A stretch of DNA of 64,000 bases from Galdieria sulphuraria. Taxonomy: Eukaryota > Rhodophyta > Bangiophyceae > Galdieriales > Galdieriaceae. Shown in pieces: positions 54,645 through 64,000 of this stretch. The stretch lies in contig NW_005178458.1 in the NCBI RefSeq assembly GCF_000341285.1, positions 62,001 to 126,000 on the forward strand, in the 5' to 3' direction. Below the pieces are notes generated by a model, which saw only the letters and a list, made by a program, of their open reading frames with translations, was not told the origin of the DNA and did not search any database. The position numbers and the translations under genes are program-made. Position 1 is the stretch's first letter. Each line of letters opens with the position of its first letter.

Positions 54645-56550
54645 TTAATAACTTCTTCCCCATAATGTCCACGCCTTGGCTGAAGCGTGACATAAGAAAC
54701 NAAGACTTTCTGCAGATAAAGGCGAGATATCCAGTCTATTCAATTCTTCTTCAAACGGCAAACACAATGTTTTCACAGCCCCAGTTAGGTTAGTCTGTTC
54801 TTCAACTGAATCATTTCCACGACTAGCTGCAAATTCCATACTCTGACGTTTGACTTCTTCTTCACATCGCGTGTCTGTACACCAAGGAGCAAGAACCATT
54901 TTTTTTGAATCTATCGCTGTCATAAAGTCATTCCAATTGTATGCAATACTGATACAATGGTCACGAATATTCCTTGCTCTTAACAACATTTCCTCTTGCA
55001 TCGTGGAAAGCAGTTGTGTTATTCGTTCACATAAATCATTCTTTAAAACAACAGTCTATTATCAAAGTCAAAAAAATTGCAATATTCAATAAAACACTTT
55101 CAACCAACCCTTTCTCCAGTATCACGACGAACAATGACCACTTCATTTGAATGCATCTCTTTCACTCCAACTTCCACTCGCAAACATACTCCTCGAAGTT
55201 CCCAGTGATGAAATTTCCACCCTGGCGTCTTATCGTTTCGACTATCTAACTTGACTCGAATACCTCGAGTTTCAAGCTGTGATGCATAAGTTCCACATTC
55301 CTGTTCCAATAAGTAATTAATTTCATCCTGATTGACTCGAATTCGAATAGGAACGACGACAACTTGAATGGGAGCCACATTCGGTGGCAATACTAATCCT
55401 TTATCATCACTGTGCACCATAATCATTACACCTATAGATCGCGTAGTTAGGCCCCATGAGTTTTGGTATACTTTCTTGCGAGCTCTGTTTTCATCTTCAA
55501 AAGTTATATCAAACATATTGGCAAAATTCTGTCCCAGACAATGACTAGTCGCCGCCTGAATAGCTCTTCCATTATGAGGTATAAAAGCTTCCACAGTTGT
55601 GGTGTATAAACCTCCAGCAAACTTTTCCTTTTCTGACTTCAACCCTTTGATTACAGGAACGGCTAGCAAGTCTTCATATACGCTACGATAGAGTTCAAGA
55701 ATCTGAAGAACTTCGCAATCTGCTTCTTCCTTTGTAGAAAAAGCGGTGTGTCCTTCTTGCCATAAAAACTCTCTAGAGCGAAGAAATGGTGTAGGATGTT
55801 TGAACTCCCAACGTACCACATTATTCCACTGATTGATTTTCAGAGGCAGATCACGATGCGAACGGATCCATTTCGCAAAAGAAGGATACATAACTGTTTC
55901 CGAAGTAGGTCGAACAGCTATAGGCTCTTCTAAAGGAGAGTCTCCACTCTTAGTTACCCAAGCAACTTCCGGAGCAAATCCTGCAACGTGATCCTTCTCT
56001 TGATTCAGTCGAGAAGCACTTACGAAAATGGGAAAGTATGCATTTTCAACTCCCAGCTTTTTGATTTCTTTATCAAAATAAGATTGTATGGATTCCCAAA
56101 TTCTATAACTCGCAGGCCTCAAAATGTAGCAACCCTTGAAATAGTTATTCAAGCATTCTATACATAAAAGATGCAAAACATACACTTATATCATAAAACT
56201 CTATTAATTCTGCTTTCTGTACCAACTGGTTGTACCACATGGAAAAATCCTCCGACTTGCGAACTTCTAAACCTTCTCTGGATTCCTTCTTTTTTAGGTT
56301 GGAAGCGTTCTATAGAAGAGTGAGAGATATAAGCAACTATTTAAAAACGTAAACAAACCTTGGCTTTTGGTGACGGTACTGGTCCTTCACGTGTGGAACC
56401 ATTTTTCTTCTTCTGGGGTAAATTACTAGCAGCCATGGGCTCACCAATTGAAAGTGGACTGGAAGCCGGTGGTGATGAAGAAATAGTACCTTGTGATATT
56501 CTCAATGTGGTTAATTCTATTTCAGAAGATTCGCCTGCTTCTCTATCCAT
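54645..56550 (-). CDS. Prolyl-tRNA synthetase, eukaryotic/archaeal type
   Basis: Charges tRNA-Pro. Introns are inferred within DIS/GCYIL (about 56130), PSPKAK/NASNLKK and GER/TVVLK. Class II motifs are clear: motif 1 region [12 protein letters not shown], motif 2 [28 protein letters not shown], motif 3 region [12 protein letters not shown] and [11 protein letters not shown]. The anticodon domain has [13 protein letters not shown], and the C terminus ends WTLWGRSY, the usual end of this class, where the final Tyr enters the active site. The C-terminal zinc domain shows APWCTDTRC as first Cys pair. The n at 54701 falls in a codon NGT just before FLC; T there would give a Cys and complete a four-Cys site. 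The ATG at 56550 gives a Ser/Pro-rich extension of about 70 residues. Confidence 0.93.
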
Positions 56551-56832
56551 TCCGTGTCTTATTTTACGACGTCGTGTGGAAATAGAGCAATCCAACCGCC
56601 CCCAAAAAAGGAGTTTCTTAATGTGATGATGTTGTGCTCGTTGAATATCATTTCTATCCAATCTCTTATAGGAACAAGTACAAAAGAATGATTTGATCCT
56701 TTACAATAATGTACGAATACAGAACTATGAAAATTTTCAAATTTTATTCGTCGATACCCAATAGGATACAAGTAGCCGGTAAATAATTGCTGAGTTCTCT
56801 GCAAAGTTTCGTTATCGACCACATTCTCCTAC

Positions 56833-58029
56833 TTATGAACTCTTTCTTGATAACCTCTGTAAGAGATACAAAACCTCAACCTGTTTGGTTAATGGAATAA
56901 TATGCTTTCGATACAACTCTGCAATAATTTGTGGTTCCACTTTATATGTGTCTAAAGCTCCAGAATCATCAATATCTCTCCCATATGCTGAAGCTTTGTT
57001 TATCACTCTTTTCGCCAATCGTTTTTCTACCTATATCCAACCATTCACTCCTTTCCAAACATATATTCTCATAAAGGCTTACTTGCGGATCTGTCAACAG
57101 CTCATTCAAGGCATTCGTATCTCCATTCCTGATATGCTTCGAATATTCTAAAGGATTCTCTCCAAACTTAGCTTCAGCAATAAATTTGCCATAGTGAATA
57201 CGTTTTGATATCGCCTGTAGACAAGCAACGTCATACATTGCACTGGAACCATAATTCTGATCATCTCCAGCTTCACAAATAACTGGAACGATGTCTTGCA
57301 CATAAACATCATATATCTTAAGATCTGGGAGGAGAATACTAAAATAAATATACATAGAGTATCAAACAAACCTTGGAATTGAGGTTGATTGTATTCGGAA
57401 CGATTGTTTCCGGAAAAGACAACGGAGGAAGAATAGGTTCAGGTAAAATATCGGGAAAGAATGCTTGTTCATCGGGACTTGTGTATCTTCTAACCAAAGC
57501 ATAACCCTAACAACAACAAACCATGAGATACTCTACAGATCACTTCTACTACAACTAACCTTTTCCAGTTCACATAAAAGAAACTCCGTGAATGAACCAC
57601 TGAATCCGGGAATCTCGATCCCTCCAGGACGATATATCACCTTTTAGAAAGAGTAGAACTCAGAATGGCAAAACAAAGAAAAGTTACTCTCACGTCGTTG
57701 GTCATAAACTGTGCTCTTTCTACCAACGCGAATATAATACTTTCTTCTTGTCTTATTAAGCGCTCTCTCAAATCTTCTAACTTGAGTCTTTCTCCAGGAG
57801 GCGGATTAGGAATGCCATGATAGTCTGGAGAAGATGAGCGCCTTCTTGACAAACGAGTAGGAGTTGAAAAATCGTTCATATTCCTATTTTCACAACTTCG
57901 AACGACGAGTTTCTTGAAGACTTTAGTATGAAGGGAGGGACCGTTTCGTCGTCGACCAAGAGAGTTTGCCGGTTCCCAAGAAACTGGAAAGAGCAAACGA
58001 GTACTAATGACAAACATAATCCATGGCAT
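56833..58029 (-). CDS. Chorismate mutase, plastid-targeted
   Basis: Converts chorismate to prephenate for Phe and Tyr synthesis. Five or so exons; the first is 58029-57694. The start ATG at 58029 gives a basic, hydroxylated N terminus of about 50 residues (MPWIMFVISTRLLFPVSWEP) that fits a transit peptide. The eukaryotic AroQ core follows: LEDLRERLIRQEESIIFALVERAQF, YALVRRYTSPDEQAFFP, DVYVQDIVPVICEAGDDQNYGSSAMYD and CLQAISKRIHYGKFIAEAKF. The end is YKVEPQIIAELYRKHIIPLTKQVEVLYLLQRL. The allosteric GD-type loop of fungal and plant enzymes is present, so feedback control by aromatic amino acids is likely but not shown. Confidence 0.93.
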
Positions 58030-58668
58030 GGGTTGCCTATCCTTCTTTACTGTTTACTGACTTTGTCTACCTTTTCCAACTCACCTTCGAGGCCCTACTT
58101 ACAACGACAATCTCGATTCCTCAACTTGAGATTCTTATCCTTTCATCGATTTCACTACTTTTCATGTTCCCATTTCGAATGAGCATAACTTTTGTGACAG
58201 TAACAAATACATTTTGATAGTAAATTTGTCCCTCATGTATTCACAATAAAGATAGCTTTGAGTATTCTTCCCTTCCTCGAATAATTCTTTAAAGAGACAA
58301 GTATAAACTATTTACTTGGTACTCGAAGCTGTTAGAGTGGGATAACTTGTATATGTATAAGTTCAAAATATTTGCATTTCAAGTTAAAAAATGCTAGCTA
58401 GCTATCTTTAGTTTTACTTGCTTTCATAGTGCTAATAGGGTGACTGTAACTAATAAAGGAGGATTTGAATCTCGGAGAATACTTGAGAATAAAAAAAGCA
58501 CTAACTAGTAATAGGTTGCTTTGACTTTATATTGTCTCGAAATTTCCACTTATATAGCTCATCAAGCTGTCCCCCAACCGATCATGGATCCCAATGGACG
58601 TCCTACAGACAAACCGAACAACGGAATCCGTCTTTGATTGGTGGTAGTGTGGCTGTGACTGCCTTTCT
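58030..58668. other. Divergent promoter region
   Basis: This 639 bp A+T-rich region lies between chorismate mutase (-) and the MFS transporter (+). The last 90 bp before 58669 are richer in C and G and contain a CCAATGG at about 58591 and ATTGG near 58638, possible CCAAT-type elements. No further gene is seen. Confidence 0.45.
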
Positions 58669-60663
58669 ATGACAGATATTATTGATATTGCTGCCGAACC
58701 TTATTATCAAGCAAGGATGGAAAACTCTTTTAATACGCTACGACACAGAAGACAGACGGTTTCAGTTGACTTGAATAAGCAAAACTGGTCCTATATAAGG
58801 TTCAACGCAGTGGGAACTGCTTTAGGGTTCCTGGTGAATGGATACATGTACCAAGTTGGCAGTCTTCTTCTATCTTTGTACGTGGACGCTTACTATACTG
58901 TATATTCCGACTCCACTTTACAGTCAGCACTGGGAACGAGTATCCTTTATGGGGTATTCTTTGGACTTATTACCTTTGGACTGCTCGCTGATTTTATTGG
59001 ACGAAAGAAAGGACTCATAATCTGCTCGTGTTTGGTCATTTTGGGTTCGATATTGTCGGTGTCAGCAAATGGAACAAGTGTCCGTGGCATGTTTTGGATG
59101 ATCGTTATTTCAAGAGCAGTCGTCGGTTTGGGTATGGGAGGAGAGTATACTTGCAACGTGCCCAACGTGGTGGAAGACAGTGAGGATGTAAATAGCAAAA
59201 CAAGAGGTCGAAGAGTTTCACTGTTGGTTATGTTTATGGAGGTCGTTGGGAATAATACTCCAACGCTGTTGCAGCTTATCCTGATCGCTGCTGCTTGTCG
59301 TCACGTCTATTTTGACTCTTCACAAAAGACGGGAGTCTCTCTACCGAATTGTAACCCTCAGGTTGTGTGGAGAATATCTTATGGTCTAGGTTTGGTTCCA
59401 TGTCTCATTGTTCTTGTTTTGCGTGTGAGAATGAGTGACTCTCAGATGTATATTCATGACGCCAAACTTCGTAAGAGAGTTTATGATGCACTTGATGCTT
59501 ACATCATTCTTCGTCATTTCTCTTCGAGAATGATTGGTACCATATTTATGTGGTTTTTTATTGATTGGATCAACTACAGCCAAGGCAACTTTGGTTCAGT
59601 AATATTATCTAAAGTTATTGGCTCCTCATTGTTCAAAACTGCATGGATAGCATTGGCGCAAGGGCTATGTTTACAATTTGGTCCACTTTTTGCAGCCTTG
59701 GTTGTGGATCGTCTGGGGAGGCGAAAAACTCAAGTATTTGGGTGGTTATGGTTGGCATCCACTCAGTTGATCACTGCAGGTGTATATTTGCAGTTGGCTG
59801 AGAAGCCGGTTGCTTATGTGGTGTGGATCACATTCGTTTTTATTTTCCAGTATTTCGTATTTATTCCTGTCTATTTGGTACCTGCTGAAGTATATCCCAC
59901 TCGCATTCGAGCAACGATGTATGGTTGGTCATCGGCTTTGGGGAAAGTTGGCGGTATTATTGGAACGACCGTTTTTCCTTATATGTGGAGAGGATTTTCT
60001 TCCACTCATTCTGAAGCTGGTCACGAAGGACTCGTTGCATTGCGAAATATTCAGTGGTTTTATGCAGCTTTAGAGTTTCTTGGTTTTGTATTGGCAATAT
60101 TATTTGTTCCAGAGTATTCCAATGTGAGACTTCGTGGTGAGGATAAGCGTTATATGGCCATGAGGTTGCGTTATGCCGCGAAACTTGCGAAGAAGGTCGG
60201 TGTATATCCATCATTATCGGAAGAAGAACAAGAAGAATACCGAATTGGAAAATATTCATTATGGAATGTGGCTTACGAAAAGTATTTTGGAACGGAAAGC
60301 TCCTATCTCACTGCGGTTAAGGACTACAGTCGAATGCTTCTCGCACGTTGCTTTATCACAACTGCTGGCCAAGTGAATTATTATTCGCATTTGCAAGTTT
60401 ATTATGACGATCGCGTTTTTCTGACACGGATCATTCGTCGTTGGAGGTTGGGTAAAGAACAAGCTGAAGAGTATACGAGGCAAGCCGAGCGAATGGGTCA
60501 AGACGAGGAAGAAGAAGCGGCTGCAGCTAACTATGTTGGTGACAGCTCATCTTGTCCTTATTCTAGTGGACAACTTGCGGAAGAAGATAAACCACAAAGA
60601 GTGAACGAGTTGCAACAATGTTATCGGATACTGGATGAGTCTCCCAAAGGAGCTTTCAAGTAA
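58669..60663 (+). CDS. MFS transporter, phosphate:H+ symporter / glycerophosphodiester (PHO84/GIT1-like)
   Basis: Intronless, 664 residues, twelve predicted membrane helices. The A-motif is GLLADFIGRKKGL between helices 2 and 3, and the repeated motif in the second half is ALVVDRLGRRKTQ. GLGMGGEYTCNVPNVVED lies at helix 4, where PHO84 and GIT1 proteins have GxGxGGxYPLSA-like sequence. VPAEVYPTRIRATMYGWSSALGKVGGIIGT is a typical helix 10-11 block. The C terminus of about 150 residues is long, cytoplasmic and acidic (DEEEEAAAANY). Inorganic phosphate or a phosphate ester is the likely substrate by family; acidophilic red algae have many such carriers. Confidence 0.8.
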   Translation: MTDIIDIAAEPYYQARMENSFNTLRHRRQTVSVDLNKQNWSYIRFNAVGTALGFLVNGYMYQVGSLLLSLYVDAYYTVYSDSTLQSALGTSILYGVFFGLITFGLLADFIGRKKGLIICSCLVILGSILSVSANGTSVRGMFWMIVISRAVVGLGMGGEYTCNVPNVVEDSEDVNSKTRGRRVSLLVMFMEVVGNNTPTLLQLILIAAACRHVYFDSSQKTGVSLPNCNPQVVWRISYGLGLVPCLIVLVLRVRMSDSQMYIHDAKLRKRVYDALDAYIILRHFSSRMIGTIFMWFFIDWINYSQGNFGSVILSKVIGSSLFKTAWIALAQGLCLQFGPLFAALVVDRLGRRKTQVFGWLWLASTQLITAGVYLQLAEKPVAYVVWITFVFIFQYFVFIPVYLVPAEVYPTRIRATMYGWSSALGKVGGIIGTTVFPYMWRGFSSTHSEAGHEGLVALRNIQWFYAALEFLGFVLAILFVPEYSNVRLRGEDKRYMAMRLRYAAKLAKKVGVYPSLSEEEQEEYRIGKYSLWNVAYEKYFGTESSYLTAVKDYSRMLLARCFITTAGQVNYYSHLQVYYDDRVFLTRIIRRWRLGKEQAEEYTRQAERMGQDEEEEAAAANYVGDSSSCPYSSGQLAEEDKPQRVNELQQCYRILDESPKGAFK

Positions 60664-60853
60664 TATGCCTTTTACCTTTTGTATATAATATATTTATATA
60701 TGCAAAGCCGCAGATACGGATAGTATATACGGAGGCTTGGTATTTTCTTTTGTGTTCTTTTGTTTGTTGATGAGACAAGTAATAAAATTCTATGCTGAAA
60801 AGAACATTTTTGGACCGTTCGTGAAAAAGGCGTTGGAGATTGTTGAATCATTT

Positions 60854-63800
60854 ATGGCAGCCATGGGTAGAGTGGCGTGGAGCTTTTCTACTCCATCCTG
60901 TCTTTCATTAACAAGATATCGTATTTCTGGAACTTGGAGTGCGATATGTAAAGCGCAAGTTATCAAACCAAGGTACCATCCGCAGAACCCATTTTTGCGC
61001 TTCTCTGGTTTTTCAGGGCTATGTTGGAGTCGCCGCCCCAAAAGTGTTGTGAAGCCTTTATATAATGGAGACTGGTTACGTCGCTATATATCAGCAGTTA
61101 TAACAGACAAGTCACAAAAGTCTACTGAAGAAGCTATTCGGGAAAACATTCCTAAACGAGTCGTTGGCGATGTATATCATTCGTTTCAGTTGGTCCAAGA
61201 AGAATACATACCCGATATCGATTCCATCATCAGAAAATATGTGCACACCCATACGGGAGCTCAACTTATGAGTGTCTTGAACAAGGAGGAAAATAAAACA
61301 TTCGGTGTTGTATTTCGCACACCGGTAAGTATCAAAGGATTTCGTGGGAATGATTTTTGGGTTGATGTTGTTCTTGTAGCCAAGCAATTCTAGAGGAACG
61401 CCGCATATTCTTGAACACTCGGTTCTCTGTGGTTCTCGAAAATATCCTGTCAAGGAGCCTTTTGTAGAACTGATGAAATCATCTTTGAACACTTTTCTCA
61501 ATGCGTTTACTTTTCCAGATAAAACTTGCTATCCTGTAGCATCCTGTAATCTTAAGGACTTTTATAATCTTGTGGATGTTTACCTGGACGCAGTATTCTA
61601 TCCCAATCTCACTCCAGATGTATTAAAACAAGAAGGACACCATTTTGAACTCTTGGAGGAAAACGCACCGATAACTATTCAAGGTGTAGTTTACAATGAA
61701 ATGAAAGGCGTGTTCTCCAACCCTGATAGTGTGATTGGATCGTGGTCGCAGCGCTGTCTCTTTCCAGAAAACACATATGGAGTGGAATCTGGTGGAGATC
61801 CCCAAGAGATTCCTGACCTTAGTTGGCGAGAGTTTCAAGACTTTTATCGACGACTTTATCATCCAAGTAACACCAGATTTTGGTTCTACGGAGATGATCC
61901 TGAAGATATGCGACTAGAGAAGCTTGAAGAATATCTCAAGGACTTTAAGAAACTCTCAGTTGATTCGAGAGTACAACTTCAGTCACGTTGGACACAACCC
62001 AAACATTTCACGTTTGGTTATGATGCTGGAAACGACAATTTGGAAAAGAAACATATGGCTACCGTGAACTGGATGTTAGCGGATGTAATAACCGATGATC
62101 CAACAAAGATATTAGCTCTATCGTTGTTGGACCATTTGCTCACAGGGACAAGTGCGTCTCCTTTGAGAAAAACTCTGACAGATTCAGGTCTCGGGGAAGA
62201 AGTAATAGGCTCCGGTATCGAAACTGACTTGAGACAAGTTACTTATAGCATTGGTCTTAAAGGAATGGCAAAGGAAGGTTGTCAGAGTTTGGAAAATTTG
62301 GTACTCGATACCTTGAAGAGATTATCCAAGGATGGCTTTTCACAAGGCGTAAGTTGGCTCTCATAGGTCGTTTTTTGTATTTCACAAAGATTGTAAGGAA
62401 ATCGAATCGAGCTTGAATACTATCGAGTTTATGTTGAAGGAGCAGAATACAGGTTCCTTTCCTAAAGGTCTCGCACTTATGTTGCGTTCATTGACAACAT
62501 GGTTACATGACTCGGATCCTCTTATTCCGTTAAAATTCGAAATACCACTACAGCAGTTGAAAGAAATCCTGCAGAAAGATAGAAGATATTTGAATCTTTT
62601 GATTGAAGAACATTTTATTCGCAATACACATCGTGCATATGTATCGCTAGTCCCTGATCCCGACTTTGCTACCAAAGAAGTTGAAAAGGAAATGAAGCGT
62701 ATTGAAGACTTTCGAAAGGTATTTTGTCGTTGAATTTTATATCGGATGATAGGCTCAACCTTGAATCATAGACCTTGGATAAGAGTGATATTCAACAACT
62801 GATAGAGGAAACCAAAAGACTCAAAGAGAAACAAATAGCACCTGATGACCCAGCACAATTAGCCAAAATTCCAGCTTTGAAAAAGTCAGATATTGATCAG
62901 AAAGCTCCTATGATTCCCCGTCAAGTAACATCTTTAGAAGACACCACAGTGTTGCTTACTCCATTGTTTACTAATGGCATTGTTTATTTTGATATGGCCA
63001 TCAACATTCGTCAACTTCCTGCACATCTTTTAAGTTATGTGCCTCTATTTGGGGAATGTTTATTGGAACTGGGAACGACGAAGGAGTAAGTGTTGATATT
63101 ATTTTGAATGCTCTTTTTTTACATTTTGCTGCAGAGATTTTGTTTCGTTGCAGCAAAGGATTGGTCGAGAAACAGGTGGCATTCGTCATTCGATTTATTG
63201 CTCTCAAATGGATGTTCCTAATAGCCATGGTAAGTGGCAACCAAATGATTCTTAGTGAAGCTTTTACAGCATTATGTCTCAGTTGGAGGGTATGGTCCTG
63301 CAGTTGCACAATTTATCATTCGAGGCAAAGTCATGTCCAATAAGACACATCTACTATTTGATATTCTCCGAGATGTTTTGTTTGATATTGACCTCAATAA
63401 CAAGGATCGTTTTCGTCAGATCTTGATAGAGGAAAAGTCTGGAGTAGAGTCTAGCATCAGTCCTTCTGGTCATCGAGTAGCTGCTTCCCGTTTGAATGCA
63501 CAATATACGAACAGTGGTTGGGCAGATGAGCAAATGGGTGGAATAAGTTATCTACAGTTTCTTTCTCGCCTTGCCGATCGATTGGACTCGGAATGGGATT
63601 CCATTCGTTCGGATTTAGAAGCATTAAGGAGCTATTTGGTATCGAAAGCTCATATGACCCTACAAGTTACTACAGATGAGAGAACTTTTGAATCCTCAGT
63701 GGCGCCATCCTTACGCAAGTTGTTGCAACCCATTCCCAAAGATATGCACAAACAATCGTCTACGTCGTGGGAAGAAATATTGGAGAAACAAAAACGCAAT

Positions 63801-64000
63801 GAAGGCATTATTGTTCCTTCTACAGTGAATTATGTAGGAAAAGGTGCCAATCTGTTTCAACTTGGATACCAACCCAACGGTGCTTCATTATTGGCAATGA
63901 AATATTTAGGCATATCCTATTTATGGGAACGCATTCGTGTACAAGGAGGTGCATATGGAGCATTTGGTAGAGTGGATTTACGTACAGGGCAATTGATATT
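60854..64000 (+). CDS. PREP: Presequence protease PreP (M16C), 3' end beyond window
   Basis: Degrades cleaved transit and presequence peptides in plastids and mitochondria. Exons: 60854-61324, 61380-62348, 62398-62718, 62772-63085, 63135-63229 and 63289 to the right edge. The inverted zinc motif is HILEH (in PHILEHSVLCGSRKYPVKEPF), with the distal Glu in VYNEMKGVFSNPDS. Other PreP blocks are FPDKTCYPVAS, FKGFWFYGDDP-like TRFWFYGDDPEDM and IEFMLKEQNTGSFPKGL. The last exon reaches RIRVQGGAYGAFG, so roughly 150 C-terminal residues are missing. The ATG at 60854 (MAAMGRVAWSFSTPS) gives a good dual-targeting peptide; an in-frame ATG at 60770 is an alternative. Confidence 0.93.

Noticed and set aside
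56559-56822. Frame after chorismate mutase as its C terminus
   Set aside because: Chorismate mutase ends with its conserved VEVLYLLQRL block at 56833; the frame lies in another phase of the synthetase leader.

Overview
The window reads as compact nuclear DNA of a unicellular photosynthetic eukaryote, most likely a cyanidiophyte red alga of the Galdieria type. The grounds are moderate A+T richness, genes packed tens to hundreds of bases apart, and many short introns (about 38-75 bp) that end in AG and mostly start with GTAAG-like sites. Canonical eukaryotic housekeeping genes (eRF3, RPL5, COG2, EMC10, an AP-complex sigma subunit, p47) sit beside plastid-type genes (CURT1/CAAD, HCF173-like SDR-CIA30, chorismate mutase, PreP). 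The genus is an inference from architecture and gene content; no marker gene was compared.

Layout. 1-12475: eRF3 (runs off the left edge), COG2, a decayed 2-oxoglutarate dehydrogenase E1 fragment, a PTEN/auxilin-like phosphatase-C2 protein with a lost catalytic loop, the UFMylation/ER-phagy adaptor CDK5RAP3 (C53) and a thylakoid CURT1 protein. 12476-24151: a bZIP factor, a gene-poor stretch, ADAT2, an MFS transporter, HCF173-like and a Myb-like protein head to head, SWS1/ZSWIM7, and a conserved bacterial-looking protein of unknown function. 24152-35111: RPL5, a ketopantoate-reductase-like protein, an unknown helical protein, an FCS-type zinc finger, EMC10 and LINES head to head, mevalonate kinase and malic enzyme. 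35153-46670: two PPR/PPR-like organelle proteins, an Mpv17 family protein, a GST and a glutathionyl-hydroquinone reductase head to head, a small unknown protein and a PF12044-type metallopeptidase. 47557-64000: p47/NSFL1C, an AP sigma subunit with a very large insertion, a stand-alone RibD C-terminal reductase, a DnaJ-type zinc-finger protein, PLPBP (YggS), TMEM256/DUF423, cytosolic-type prolyl-tRNA synthetase, chorismate mutase, a phosphate/organophosphate MFS transporter, and PreP (runs off the right edge).

There is no operon logic. Themes that recur are ER and Golgi quality control and traffic (COG2, C53, EMC10, p47, AP sigma), plastid and mitochondrial maintenance (CURT1, HCF173-like, PPRs, PreP, Mpv17) and glutathione chemistry. 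Three divergent gene pairs have start codons only 21-23 bp apart, and several convergent pairs end within 20-40 bp of each other, so transcripts very probably overlap. I saw no tRNA, rRNA, CRISPR array, intact transposon or viral element. One ambiguous base (n) lies at 54701 inside the prolyl-tRNA synthetase gene.
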